A stretch of 64,000 bases of DNA, taken from NCBI GenBank assembly GCA_017532885.1, contig JAFXIS010000028.1, forward strand, positions 1-64,000. Direction: 5' to 3'. The translations under genes and the position numbers were made by a program. The DNA is from Alistipes sp. (GTDB lineage: Bacteria; Bacteroidota; Bacteroidia; Bacteroidales; Rikenellaceae). Under the pieces are notes generated by a model. It saw only the letters and a list, made by a program, of their open reading frames with translations. It did no database searches and had not been told where the DNA came from. This document shows, in pieces, positions 16,880 to 25,467 of this stretch; the first letter of the stretch is position 1, and each line of letters opens with the position of its first letter.

Positions 16880-17545
16880 ATGTTGGTAAATATAATTGAA
16901 GTTTTTCTTAAGGGTTTGTGCGTAGGGCTTGCCTCGTCGATTACGGTGGGACCTGTTGCTGTGTTGTGTATTCAGCGTACGCTGAGCAAGGATCGCCGTG
17001 CCGGTTTGGTGTCGGGACTTGGTGTTGCGTGTGCCGATATGCTTATGGCGATTATCGCCTTTTTCTTCTACTCGATGTTGCAGGCACAAATCGAGGAGTA
17101 TAGCGTAATCTTGCAGGTTGTAGGAGGTATTTTCGTGGTTATTGTCGGAGTATATATCTTCTTTCAGAATCCTGTACCGCAGATTCGCAAGAATCGCGCG
17201 GGAAAGAGTGACCCTTGGCAGGATTTCTCTTCGATGTTTGCCTTTACGCTCGCCAATTTCATTGTCGTGATACCCTACCTGTTGGCATTCTTTGCCATGT
17301 TTAATGTCGGCATGCACTCCGAGGGTGAAGATATGGCTTCGTTGGCTCGCAGTGGTATGACGATTTTGGGATTCTTGGCAGGTGCCGTGTTATGGTGGAC
17401 ACTGCTTACTTTTACGATAGATTTCTTCCGCCGTCGTTTCCGCCCTCGCCATATGCTTACGATAAATCATGTGGCAGGCGTGATTATCGCCGTGCTGGGA
17501 ATATATACCATTTTGTCTACATTCATTAATATTTTACCACAATAA
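16880..17545 (+). CDS. LysE/RhtB-family exporter
   Basis: 221 residues with about six membrane helices. The family exports amino acids or related small metabolites across the inner membrane. The N-terminal motif LASSITVGPVAVLCIQRTLSKDRRAGLVSGLGVACAD is characteristic (GPVA and the G-rich second segment). The stop codon overlaps the cmk start (TAATG), indicating translational coupling. Its substrate cannot be read, and no metabolic link with cmk is evident. Confidence 0.87.
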   Translation: MLVNIIEVFLKGLCVGLASSITVGPVAVLCIQRTLSKDRRAGLVSGLGVACADMLMAIIAFFFYSMLQAQIEEYSVILQVVGGIFVVIVGVYIFFQNPVPQIRKNRAGKSDPWQDFSSMFAFTLANFIVVIPYLLAFFAMFNVGMHSEGEDMASLARSGMTILGFLAGAVLWWTLLTFTIDFFRRRFRPRHMLTINHVAGVIIAVLGIYTILSTFINILPQ

Positions 17546-18252
17546 TGAGTAATCAGAACAATAAAAAGATAGTTATTGCCATTGACGGCTTCTCGTCATG
17601 CGGCAAGAGTACATTTGCCAAGGCTATTGCAGCCCGATTGGGATATATCTTCATCGACACCGGAGCGATGTATCGCGCTGTGACGCTCTATGCTTTGGAG
17701 CATGGTGCAATACGCTCGGGAATTGTAGATGAGGATGCTGTGGAGGCTCTTTTGCCGGAGATTGAGATTACTTTCCGCTTCAATCCGCGTCGCGGCGCGA
17801 GTGATATCTATGTGAATGGCGATTTGGCCGAGGGACGCATTCGCTCTATCGAGGTGAGCAACTGCGTGAGTGGCGTGAGTTCGATTCGTGCCGTTCGAGA
17901 GAAACTTGTGGCTATGCAGCAGAGCATGGGCCGCGAGAGGGGTGTTGTGATGGATGGTCGCGATATCGGAACGGTGGTTTTCCCCGATGCGGAGCTTAAG
18001 ATTTTCATGACAGCCGATGCGGAGGTGCGTGCCAAGCGTCGTTATGCCGAGCTTACTGCCAAGGGCGACGATGTAACTTTGGAGGAGATTATCGAAAATG
18101 TTGTGTCGCGCGATAAGGCCGATATGAGCCGTGCAATCTCGCCGTTGCGTCAGGCAGAGGATGCCATTGTGTTGGATAACAGCTATATGAGCGTCGAGGA
18201 GCAGATGGAGTGGTTTATGCAGCGATATGAGGCTGTAACTTTGGAGAAGTAA
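17545..18252 (+). CDS. cmk: (d)CMP kinase
   Basis: 235 residues. Cmk phosphorylates CMP and dCMP. The P-loop DGFSSCGKSTFAK, the substrate segment FIDTGAMYRAVTLYA and the motif VVMDGRDIGTVVFPDAELKIFMTA are all typical. The length is usual. The start overlaps the LysE stop, and ispH follows 30 bases later; cmk-ispH adjacency is common in Bacteroidetes. Confidence 0.95.
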   Translation: MSNQNNKKIVIAIDGFSSCGKSTFAKAIAARLGYIFIDTGAMYRAVTLYALEHGAIRSGIVDEDAVEALLPEIEITFRFNPRRGASDIYVNGDLAEGRIRSIEVSNCVSGVSSIRAVREKLVAMQQSMGRERGVVMDGRDIGTVVFPDAELKIFMTADAEVRAKRRYAELTAKGDDVTLEEIIENVVSRDKADMSRAISPLRQAEDAIVLDNSYMSVEEQMEWFMQRYEAVTLEK

Positions 18253-18282
18253 GCCATCGAGGCTTTCGCGGATTGTAGAGTT

Positions 18283-19146
18283 ATGAGGGTTGAGATTGAT
18301 AAAGGCTCGGGGTTCTGTTTCGGTGTGGTTCGCGCCATTACCAAAGCGGAGAAGGCTCTTGAAGAGTTGGGTGGCGATGTCTGCTCGTTGGGCGATATTG
18401 TCCATAATCGTGTGGAGGTGCAGCGCTTGGAGCGTTTGGGCTTGCGCACCGTTACACACGACGATATGGAGCATCTCGAGGGGCGTCATCTCTTTATCCG
18501 GGCGCATGGCGAGCCCCCTTCGACTTATGAGCGTGCAGCCCGATTGGGCGTAAATATAATAGATGCGACATGCCCCGTGGTGGCGCAGCTGCAACGCAAG
18601 GTTGTGGAGGCTCACCGAAAGATGCAGCAGGTAGGCGGCAGCGTTGTGATATTGGGAAAACGCGGCCATGCCGAGGTTGTGGGCCTTACAGGTCAGGTTG
18701 CCGAGCCTACAATCGTAGTTGAGAGTGAGGATGATTTGGCGCAGGTGGATTTCTCGCGTCCGATATTCTTCCTTTCGCAAACTACGCAGAGCATTGCTCT
18801 GTTTGAGCGATTGGTGAGCATTATGCGCGAGCGCATGGCGGCAGGGGCTACACTTACAGTGGATGATACGATTTGTCGCAGGGTGTCGAATCGCGAAATT
18901 GCACTGAAGGAGTTTGCCGTGCATTACGATGTGATAATTTTCGTCTGCGGTCGCAAGTCGAGCAACGGAAAGGTGTTGTTTGAGGTTTGTCGTGAGGTGA
19001 ATCCTCGAAGCTATCAGGTTGAGGATGAGGGCGAACTTCAAGACGAGTGGTTTGCCAAGTGCCAAAGCGTAGGTATTTGTGGCGCAACATCTACGCCTGC
19101 GTGGCTTATGGAGCGTGTCGCCGAATCCATAAGGGTGAATTATTAG
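18283..19146 (+). CDS. ispH: 4-hydroxy-3-methylbut-2-enyl diphosphate reductase (IspH/LytB)
   Basis: 287 residues. IspH reduces HMBPP to IPP and DMAPP, the last MEP step, with a [4Fe-4S] cluster. Cluster cysteines lie in GFCFGVVRAI (Cys12), DATCPVV and DTICRRVSNRE; substrate-binding His residues lie in DIVHNRVEV and RAHGEPP, and the proton-relay Glu in GHAEVVG. It uses the product of IspG (ispG at 3483). It is probably co-transcribed with cmk. Confidence 0.95.
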   Translation: MRVEIDKGSGFCFGVVRAITKAEKALEELGGDVCSLGDIVHNRVEVQRLERLGLRTVTHDDMEHLEGRHLFIRAHGEPPSTYERAARLGVNIIDATCPVVAQLQRKVVEAHRKMQQVGGSVVILGKRGHAEVVGLTGQVAEPTIVVESEDDLAQVDFSRPIFFLSQTTQSIALFERLVSIMRERMAAGATLTVDDTICRRVSNREIALKEFAVHYDVIIFVCGRKSSNGKVLFEVCREVNPRSYQVEDEGELQDEWFAKCQSVGICGATSTPAWLMERVAESIRVNY

Positions 19147-19186
19147 TAACGGGTTAAGAGAAAGAACATTACCGAGAAGATAGATT

Positions 19187-19226
19187 TTTTACGGAGTAAT
19201 ATAAAGGGTTTTACGGAGTAATATAA
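19187..19226 (+). repeat. Two 18-bp direct repeats upstream of the membrane-protein gene
   Basis: TTTTACGGAGTAATATAA occurs exactly at 19187-19204 and 19209-19226, four bases apart, just before the ATG at 19245. It could be an operator pair or a small duplication. Confidence 0.6.
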
Positions 19227-19244
19227 CATTAAAATATAGTGATT

Positions 19245-19721
19245 ATGAGATACCTTCTTCGAGCAGTGAAATATTTTTGTGCCTTCTGCGTTTTGTATAT
19301 AGCACTTGTATGGTTGGGTGTAAAATCGCAGGGCGCAGGAGTGTCGGTGTGGGACTCTATCGTCGCGACGATGTCTGTTACGCGCGGCTGGATGCTTGCC
19401 GGAGCTGTTGTGTTGCTTTCGGCTCTGTATCCTCGTTTCGGATTTATGACACGCCGCGTGGAGTGCGATATGACGGAGGATAGAGAGCAGCTGCTTGCTG
19501 CATTTACTATGGCGGGCTTTGTTCTGCGTGAGGAGAGTGATGGAAGAATGATTTTCCGTGGCGACAATCTTATGCGTCGTATTTTGATGCTTTGCGAAGA
19601 TGAGATTGTAGTCGAGCAATATGGCCAGTGGGTAGATATTAAGGGTATTCGTCGTGGCGTGGCAAATGCCGCCTACCGCTTGGAGCTATATATGGAGAAT
19701 AAACAACGCGGCGAGGAATAA
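19245..19721 (+). CDS. Two-helix membrane protein of unknown function
   Basis: 158 residues from the ATG at 19245. Two hydrophobic segments (about 8-27 and 43-61) are followed by a soluble domain of about 90 residues (EDREQLLAAFTMAGFVLREE, then GRMIFRGDNLMRR and DEIVVEQYGQWVDIKGIRR). I do not recognise the family. It lies between ispH and the S41 protease gene in the same orientation and ends inside a 19-bp tandem duplication. Confidence 0.65.
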   Translation: MRYLLRAVKYFCAFCVLYIALVWLGVKSQGAGVSVWDSIVATMSVTRGWMLAGAVVLLSALYPRFGFMTRRVECDMTEDREQLLAAFTMAGFVLREESDGRMIFRGDNLMRRILMLCEDEIVVEQYGQWVDIKGIRRGVANAAYRLELYMENKQRGEE

Positions 19722-19745
19722 ATCATGCGGCGAGGAATAAATCAT
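19708..19745 (+). repeat. 19-bp tandem duplication spanning a stop codon
   Basis: GCGGCGAGGAATAAATCAT occurs twice head to tail. The first copy encodes the last residues and the TAA stop of the membrane protein; the second lies in the gap before the protease gene. Confidence 0.75.
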
Positions 19746-19760
19746 TAGGTTAGCAAGGAG

Positions 19761-21446
19761 ATGAGTAAGAAAACGGGAAAACGATATGCACGATTGGGCG
19801 TTGTGGCGCTTGTGGTGGCTACAATTCTTACAGGCGTGTGGGCTACGAAAGATGATTTCGGCCTGGGACGCAACATGGAGATAATGGTCAATATGATGCG
19901 TGAACTCTCGTCGATGTATGTCGATGAGGTGAGCTCCGATAAACTTATGGACGATGGTGCTGCCGGTATGGTGCGCAACCTCGATCCTTATACGCAGTTT
20001 ATGTCGGAGAAGGAGATGGATGAATTTGAGTTGCAGGCTACGGGTAAGTATGGCGGCATTGGCGCTACGATTCGCATGAAGCGCGACAGCAGTGGTGTCG
20101 TGGTGGCTCAACCATATAAGGGTACACCTTCCGATTTGGCGGGTTTGAAGATTGGCGACCGCTTCCTCTTAATTGATGGAGAGGATGTTACGAAGGCTAC
20201 GACTGCCGATATATCATCTCGCCTAAAGGGTGTGCCGGGTACAAAGGTTAAACTCCGCATCGAACGCATGATGACGGGTGAGGAGGTCGATTTGGAACTT
20301 ACTCGTGCCCGTATAGCTATCCCCGGAGTGCCATATTCGGGATATGTAGCAGATGGAATAGGTTATATCGCCCACAATGATTTTACGGATGGTTGCTACG
20401 ATGAAATGCGTGCCGCTGTGGAGCGTTTGAATCAAAGTGGAGAGTTGCGGGGCTTAATTCTGGACTATCGCGATAATGGAGGCGGTAGCTTGCCGGAGGC
20501 AGTGAAGATTCTCTCGATGTTCCTGCCTAAGGGTACCGAGGTCGTAACGATGAAGGGGCGTTCAAGCAGTGCTACGCGACGACATCTTACCGAGACAAAC
20601 CCTGTGCTTGCGGATGTACCTATCGTCGTGCTGATAAATGGCAATAGCGCTTCGGCAGCCGAGATTGTGAGTGGAGCGTTGCAGGATATGGATAGGGCGG
20701 TGCTTATGGGACAGCGCTCATATGGCAAGGGCTTGGTGCAGACGGTCGTACCATTGGGTTATAATGCCTTTTTGAAGGTTACTACCTCGAAATATTATAT
20801 CCCCTCGGGTCGTTGTATTCAGCGTATAAACTATTCGTCACACGATGGCACAACCTCCGAAATGGTCCCCGACTCTTTGATGCGAGAGTTTAAGACGCGC
20901 AATGGTCGCAAGGTCTACGAAGGTAAAGGTTTGATGCCCGATGTTAAAACCGATGCGGATTATATCTCGACCTTTGCCGTAATGCTCTACAATTTAGGCT
21001 ATGTCGAGGATTTCTTGGATGGATATATGCGTCGTAACCCCGACCAGAAGATTGATAATCGTACATTCTCGATTACGGATGCCGACTATGAGGATTTTGT
21101 GAAGTATATGGAGGATAAGTCGGTGCCTTATGAGTCGCGTACGCGCATGGCGTTTGATGTGCTGAAAAAGTGCTCGGAGGAGGAGCGCTACGATGCCGAC
21201 TTTACCGAGGATTTGGCTCGCTTGGAGTCGAAACTCAAGGATCAGAAGGCCGATAACCTGCGTCGCTACCGTAGCGAGATAACCGATATGCTTAACAACG
21301 ATATCGTCCTGCGCCATAACTATTATGAGGGTGTCGTAGAGCACAATATCGCATCCGATAGTACGATACACAAGGCGGTGGAGTTGTTGCGCGATAAGGA
21401 GCGTTATGAGCATATCCTCGCAGAACAGGATACGGCTAAAAATTAG
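19761..21446 (+). CDS. S41-family carboxyl-terminal processing protease
   Basis: 561 residues. The N-terminus has a signal anchor (residues 11-27), so the enzyme faces the periplasm. A PDZ domain spans about 92-182, followed by the S41 core. The nucleophile lies in NGNSASAAEI (Ser298 by analogy) and the general-base Lys in RSYGKGLVQ (Lys323). The C-terminal 150 residues are helical. CtpA/Prc-type proteases trim periplasmic or membrane proteins; the substrate here is unknown. It follows the membrane-protein gene by 39 bases. Confidence 0.92.
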   Translation: MSKKTGKRYARLGVVALVVATILTGVWATKDDFGLGRNMEIMVNMMRELSSMYVDEVSSDKLMDDGAAGMVRNLDPYTQFMSEKEMDEFELQATGKYGGIGATIRMKRDSSGVVVAQPYKGTPSDLAGLKIGDRFLLIDGEDVTKATTADISSRLKGVPGTKVKLRIERMMTGEEVDLELTRARIAIPGVPYSGYVADGIGYIAHNDFTDGCYDEMRAAVERLNQSGELRGLILDYRDNGGGSLPEAVKILSMFLPKGTEVVTMKGRSSSATRRHLTETNPVLADVPIVVLINGNSASAAEIVSGALQDMDRAVLMGQRSYGKGLVQTVVPLGYNAFLKVTTSKYYIPSGRCIQRINYSSHDGTTSEMVPDSLMREFKTRNGRKVYEGKGLMPDVKTDADYISTFAVMLYNLGYVEDFLDGYMRRNPDQKIDNRTFSITDADYEDFVKYMEDKSVPYESRTRMAFDVLKKCSEEERYDADFTEDLARLESKLKDQKADNLRRYRSEITDMLNNDIVLRHNYYEGVVEHNIASDSTIHKAVELLRDKERYEHILAEQDTAKN

Positions 21447-21471
21447 TTATATATAAACTTTTGCGCAAGTA

Positions 21472-21540
21472 TAGTCACTCTGAGGGAAGAGAGGTATTAT
21501 ATTACACAATAAATAAGCAACCGAGAGAGTCTAATAAAGA
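21472..21540 (+). repeat. Partial, decayed relative of the 152-bp repeat
   Basis: GTCACTCTGAGGGA and GCAACCGAGAGAGTCTAA match the core of the repeat seen at 10068 and 50944 (GTCACTCTGAGGGA; GCGACCGTGAGAGTCTAA). Between them lies an A/T-rich piece with TTATATTACACAATAAA, a 17-mer also present in the terminator at 16225. The terminal inverted repeats are missing. The rest of the 21447-21596 gap shows nothing else. Confidence 0.5.
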
Positions 21541-21596
21541 GCGAAGAGAAGTTAAAGAATTTATCGCATACGCAAAAATAGTGCATAAATAGGGTT

Positions 21597-22778
21597 ATGA
21601 AGAAGTTCTTGGGCCTAAGTAAAATATCGTTTCGCAGTCGTATGTCAATTCTTGTTATAGGATTGATATTGGCTGTGATGTCGTTGGTCTATACCAATTT
21701 CTTGGCCGAGGTGTTGCGCGAAAAGGAGCAGAACGATGTGCGATTGTGGGTTGCCGCGATGGAGCGAGTGAGCCGCGAGGCATTTGGCAATTACCATGTA
21801 GACCCGCTTATCTCGCATATTGTAAGTACGCAGAATAATATTCCGTTTATCATCACCGACGAAAACCTGAATCTCATAATGAGTAACCGCATCGCGGAGG
21901 ATGTGTTAGAAAACCCCGAGAAGTTCCGTCGTAAATTGAATGAACTCACCGAGGAGAACACCCCTCGTACGGTGCGCCTTATGTGGTCGGGAGGACATAG
22001 CCACATTATTTTCTATGGTAGCTCGGACTTGCTTACGGCGCTATACTATTTCCCCTATGTTCAGTGGCTGATTATCGCCATATTTATTCTGTTTACATAT
22101 ATCGCTCTGCAATCCACCAAGCAGGATGAGCAAAATCGCGTGTGGATAGGCTTGGCGAAGGAGACGGCTCATCAGTTGGGTACTCCTATCTCGTCGCTAT
22201 TGGGTTGGGTAGAGTATCTTCGTCAGATGGAGGTCGATTCTACGGCTGTGGATGAGATGAACAAAGATTTATCGCACCTGATGAAGATTGTGGACCGCTT
22301 CTCGAAGATTGGCTCCGAAACGGTACTTACGCCCAATAATATCAATGAGGTTGTGGGTGAAACGGTGATGTATTTCCGTAAGCGTATTCCGCGCCATGTG
22401 ACGCTCTCGTATAATGGTCTTGCGATGGCCCCCGTGAAGGCAAATGTCAATGTTGCGCTCTTTGAGTGGGTCGTGGAGAATCTGCTGAAAAATGCTTTGG
22501 ATGCCATGCAGGGTCACGGAGAGATAGATGTGAATATCTCGTCGAACGACAAGCATATAATGATAGATGTTCATGATACGGGTAAGGGTATTCCTAAAGG
22601 TAGCTGGAAACGCATCTTCGAACCCGGATTTACAACGAAAACGCGTGGCTGGGGCTTGGGCCTCTCGCTCTCGCGTCGTATTGTCGAGGATTATCATCAT
22701 GGCCATATCGCTGTGGCAAAGTCAGAGGTGGGGCATGGTACAACCTTTCGTATAACCCTTAAACGCGTGGTGGAGTAA
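21597..22778 (+). CDS. Orphan membrane sensor histidine kinase
   Basis: 393 residues. Two membrane helices (about 17-37 and 153-171) enclose a periplasmic sensor region of about 115 residues that looks PAS-like. The cytoplasmic kinase has an H-box with AKETAHQLGTPISS (phospho-acceptor His192), N-box ENLLKNALDAM, G1 DTGKGIP and G2 GWGLGLSLSRRI. No HAMP domain is obvious and no response regulator is nearby. The stop overlaps the DUF4271 start (TAATG), suggesting coupled translation. Confidence 0.9.
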   Translation: MKKFLGLSKISFRSRMSILVIGLILAVMSLVYTNFLAEVLREKEQNDVRLWVAAMERVSREAFGNYHVDPLISHIVSTQNNIPFIITDENLNLIMSNRIAEDVLENPEKFRRKLNELTEENTPRTVRLMWSGGHSHIIFYGSSDLLTALYYFPYVQWLIIAIFILFTYIALQSTKQDEQNRVWIGLAKETAHQLGTPISSLLGWVEYLRQMEVDSTAVDEMNKDLSHLMKIVDRFSKIGSETVLTPNNINEVVGETVMYFRKRIPRHVTLSYNGLAMAPVKANVNVALFEWVVENLLKNALDAMQGHGEIDVNISSNDKHIMIDVHDTGKGIPKGSWKRIFEPGFTTKTRGWGLGLSLSRRIVEDYHHGHIAVAKSEVGHGTTFRITLKRVVE

Positions 22779-23746
22779 TGCCTGCAAAGATTGATACAAC
22801 TATGCAATCGCATGTGGTGGATAGCCTCATGACGGACTCTCTGCGCCTATCGGCCGATGTAAATGTGGTGGATAGCCTCTCGGGTGTGGGGTATAAGGAC
22901 TTCTCGTTGTCGGAGGCTGCAGCAATTGAGGCGCAGTCGGAAGTGAGTGAGATGATATATCGTGACACGACCGCAGATGCGGTTTTCGGCAGTGATGCTA
23001 CGCTTGCAGAAGGGGTGCGACTGCTTGAGGGTGGAGTACCTGCCGATAGCTATATGCCTATGGCTGATGTCGCAGCCGAAGGTTGGCTTTCGTTGGATTT
23101 GGTGCTTAATGCGGGCATTTTTATAGTTGTTGCAGCCTATATGTTTTGCCTATATCGCTACTATTACGATGTTATTGCATTGATACACTCCTCATGGCAG
23201 CGTAATGCTCCTACAAATAGGGACGACGAGCGCCGCCGTAGCGATATCTTCTATGGCTTTTTGGGTAAAATATTCCTCTTGGGCATAGGTTTCGTAGGCG
23301 TTTTTGCTTCGATATGGGCTATTCGCCATGGAGGGTTGGCGTTTGATGTGACGCAGGATTATGAGGTGCTAACACCTTTTATCGGAATGTTGTTATTCGT
23401 AGCATTAGTCCTCGTGCAGTATATTATGTTGCTACTTGCGGGTTTTGTTACGCGCTCCATACCGTTAGTGTCGTCACTTATGCGCATGCGCCTTGTATAC
23501 TTTGTCTTTGCTACGATTGCCGTAGCTCCCTTGTTGCTTGTGGCGCAACTCACCGACCAATATGTCGCAGTGTGGCATATTGTAACATATTTGGTCGCAT
23601 TTGTCGTGATTATCCTATATTTACGCGAAAGTGTCGAGTTGTTTATTTCTAAAAAAATTTCAATTTTGCATTGGATTTTGTACCTTTGCACCGTCGAAAT
23701 TCTACCGCTCACTCTGCTGTGGCAGATTGTGTTGCGGTTGGGATAA
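22778..23746 (+). CDS. DUF4271 membrane protein
   Basis: 322 residues. The first 105 residues are soluble and rich in Asp, Ser and Val (VVDSLMTDSLRLS, then NVVDSLSGV), possibly cytoplasmic or disordered. About six membrane helices follow, ending in ISILHWILYLCTVEILPLTLLWQ, the hallmark of DUF4271. In Bacteroidetes this family commonly precedes hemD, as here (14-base gap). Function unknown. The start overlaps the histidine kinase stop, so it may modulate that kinase; this is speculation. Confidence 0.85.
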   Translation: MPAKIDTTMQSHVVDSLMTDSLRLSADVNVVDSLSGVGYKDFSLSEAAAIEAQSEVSEMIYRDTTADAVFGSDATLAEGVRLLEGGVPADSYMPMADVAAEGWLSLDLVLNAGIFIVVAAYMFCLYRYYYDVIALIHSSWQRNAPTNRDDERRRSDIFYGFLGKIFLLGIGFVGVFASIWAIRHGGLAFDVTQDYEVLTPFIGMLLFVALVLVQYIMLLLAGFVTRSIPLVSSLMRMRLVYFVFATIAVAPLLLVAQLTDQYVAVWHIVTYLVAFVVIILYLRESVELFISKKISILHWILYLCTVEILPLTLLWQIVLRLG

Positions 23747-23760
23747 TAAATTAGTATAGA

Positions 23761-24654
23761 ATGGTAAAAAAAGTATTGATATCACAACCTCGTCCCGCTA
23801 TAATCGAGAAGTCGCCGTTTTATGTACTTGCGACAAAATATGGCGTTGAGATGGAGTATAAGCCATTGATAAAGGTTGTGGGTGTTTCTCTTAAGGAGTT
23901 TCGTGCGCAGAGAGTCGAAATCCTCGACCATACAGCGGTGATTTTCACTTCGCGTACTACCGTGGACAGCTTTTTCAAGATTTGCGAAGATGCCCGCATC
24001 ACTGTCCCCGAAACGATGAAGTATATCTGTAATACCGAGGCGGTAGCTTTGTATCTGCAGAAATATATAGTATATCGTAAGCGCAAAATATCGTTCGCCG
24101 ATGGTTCGTTTACCGGACTTATGGAGCTTATCATTAAGCATAAGAACGAGCGTTTCCTGTTGGCATTGAGCGAGCCTCATAAGCCTGAACTGCCCGACTC
24201 GCTTTCGAAGCTGAAGATGGATTTCCACCCTGTGATTTTGGCAAAGACCGTAGCTTCGGATATGAGCGAGGTGAAGCCTGCATCGTATGATGTTATGGCT
24301 CTCTATTCACCTTCGGATGTCAAGAGCGTCATGGAGCATTTCAAGGTCGAGGAGTTGCCTGTTATTGCTACTTTTGGCGAGGCTACATTGCGTGCGGCGT
24401 TGGAGGTGGGTATGAATGTTAAGGCTTCAGCTCCCTCTGCGGAGGCACCCTCTATGGCTAAGGCTATCGAGATTTATATCGATAAATTGAAGCGCGGAGA
24501 GGATGTTCAGCAGGTGCAGCTTACCGAGGACGACGCCAAGGAGGAGTTTATCCGCACGCAGCAGAATAAGCTTGCCAAGAAGAGCCGTACGCGCTCAACC
24601 GCAGCCGAGAAGGGCGACAAGGCGGAGAAGGCAGAGAAGGCAGAGAAGAAATAG
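23761..24654 (+). CDS. hemD: Uroporphyrinogen-III synthase-like protein
   Basis: 297 residues. HemD closes and inverts the tetrapyrrole ring in heme/siroheme synthesis; sequence conservation is weak in this family. The pattern ILDHTAVIFTSRTTVDSFF, then YICNTEAVALYL, then YDVMALYSPSDVKSVMEHF and PVIATFGEATLRAALEVG is typical of Bacteroidetes HemD-like proteins. The C-terminus carries an extra tail of about 45 residues rich in Lys, Glu and Ala with KAE repeats. It lies between DUF4271 and rnpA, its usual position in this phylum. Confidence 0.85.
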   Translation: MVKKVLISQPRPAIIEKSPFYVLATKYGVEMEYKPLIKVVGVSLKEFRAQRVEILDHTAVIFTSRTTVDSFFKICEDARITVPETMKYICNTEAVALYLQKYIVYRKRKISFADGSFTGLMELIIKHKNERFLLALSEPHKPELPDSLSKLKMDFHPVILAKTVASDMSEVKPASYDVMALYSPSDVKSVMEHFKVEELPVIATFGEATLRAALEVGMNVKASAPSAEAPSMAKAIEIYIDKLKRGEDVQQVQLTEDDAKEEFIRTQQNKLAKKSRTRSTAAEKGDKAEKAEKAEKK

Positions 24655-24686
24655 TTCTACCTGTTTGAGAATTTAATAGAGGGGTT

Positions 24687-25157
24687 ATGTCGGATTATAC
24701 ACTTCCGCGAGCCGAGCGATTACGCTCATTAAAGGCTATACGCCGCTTATTTTCGGAGGGGCGTAGTGGTTTTGTATATCCTTTCCGATATATGTTCTTG
24801 GTCGATGCAACGGACAACGAGGGCAGTGGTAATGAAGGCTGTGGCAACGAGGGTTGTAGCGACAAGGGCAGTTGCAACGAGGGCTGTGACGATAAGGGTA
24901 ATGCGATAAAGAATAGGGCAGAACTCGAAGTTATGTTCTCTGTGCCCAAGAAATTCCATAAACGAGCCAATAAACGCAACCTTCTCAAGCGCCGTATGCG
25001 TGAGGCATATCGACTCAATAACGCAGTGTTGCGAGAAAAGGCCCCCGGCAAGAGTGTGGACTTTGCATTGGTCTACTCTACAAAAGATATTTTAAGCTAT
25101 AAAACCATCGAACATGCCTTGCGACGCATCATGGGACAAATTTCGGAGCATTTGTAA
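24687..25157 (+). CDS. rnpA: Ribonuclease P protein component with Cys-rich repeat insert
   Basis: 156 residues, longer than the usual 115-130. RnpA binds the RNase P RNA in tRNA 5'-end maturation. The conserved parts are intact: [20 protein letters not shown] at the start and the RNA-binding RNR-type helix [22 protein letters not shown]. Between beta strands, residues 44-73 hold six 5-residue repeats (consensus N/D-E/K-G-x-x), including four Cys (52, 57, 63, 67). The insert replaces a variable surface loop. yidD overlaps its 3' end by 44 bases. Confidence 0.92.
   Translation: MSDYTLPRAERLRSLKAIRRLFSEGRSGFVYPFRYMFLVDATDNEGSGNEGCGNEGCSDKGSCNEGCDDKGNAIKNRAELEVMFSVPKKFHKRANKRNLLKRRMREAYRLNNAVLREKAPGKSVDFALVYSTKDILSYKTIEHALRRIMGQISEHL
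24816..24905 (+). repeat. Six 15-bp in-frame repeats inside rnpA
   Basis: The six units share the pattern AACGAGGGCAGTGGT with substitutions and encode [25 protein letters not shown] and DKGNA. The length is a multiple of three, so gain or loss of units would keep the frame. Confidence 0.85.
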
Positions 25158-25374
25158 GAGGGTGGCAGTTTTCCCGCTTATTGTGTTGGTGAGATTCTAT
25201 CAATATTGCATTTCGCCACTCAAACCGCCATGCTGCCGTTTTACTCCCACCTGCTCGCAGTACGCATTGCAAGCCTTGCGTAAACATGGGCCCATAAAGG
25301 GTAGTTGGCTTGCGCTGAAACGCATTCTACGATGCCACCCATGGGGAGGTAGTGGATATGACCCTGTGCCTTAA
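25114..25374 (+). CDS. yidD: Membrane protein insertion efficiency factor YidD
   Basis: 86 residues. YidD is a small amphipathic protein that assists YidC-dependent insertion. The core is fully conserved: [40 protein letters not shown] and then [14 protein letters not shown]. The ATG at 25114 overlaps rnpA by 44 bases; a GTG at 25162 would give a more standard short N-terminus, so the start is uncertain. rnpA-yidD adjacency is widely conserved. Confidence 0.9.
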   Translation: MPCDASWDKFRSICKRVAVFPLIVLVRFYQYCISPLKPPCCRFTPTCSQYALQALRKHGPIKGSWLALKRILRCHPWGGSGYDPVP

Positions 25375-25423
25375 TCGGGCTGCTGCTGAAAACCGTATTT
25401 TACGACTCGACATAATAAAATAA

Positions 25424-25447
25424 CGCCCGACTTTTATAAGCCGGGCG
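25424..25447. terminator. Shared terminator between convergent yidD and rny
   Basis: CGCCCGACTT pairs with AAGCCGGGCG (one mismatch) around a short loop, with A/T-rich flanks on both sides. Confidence 0.7.
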
Positions 25448-25467
25448 TCTTCATATCACAACTGTTT

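Noticed and set aside
17596..19065. 489-codon minus-strand open frame opposite cmk and ispH
   Set aside because: Same reason: shadow of two well-recognised genes, with no signal, motif or promoter.
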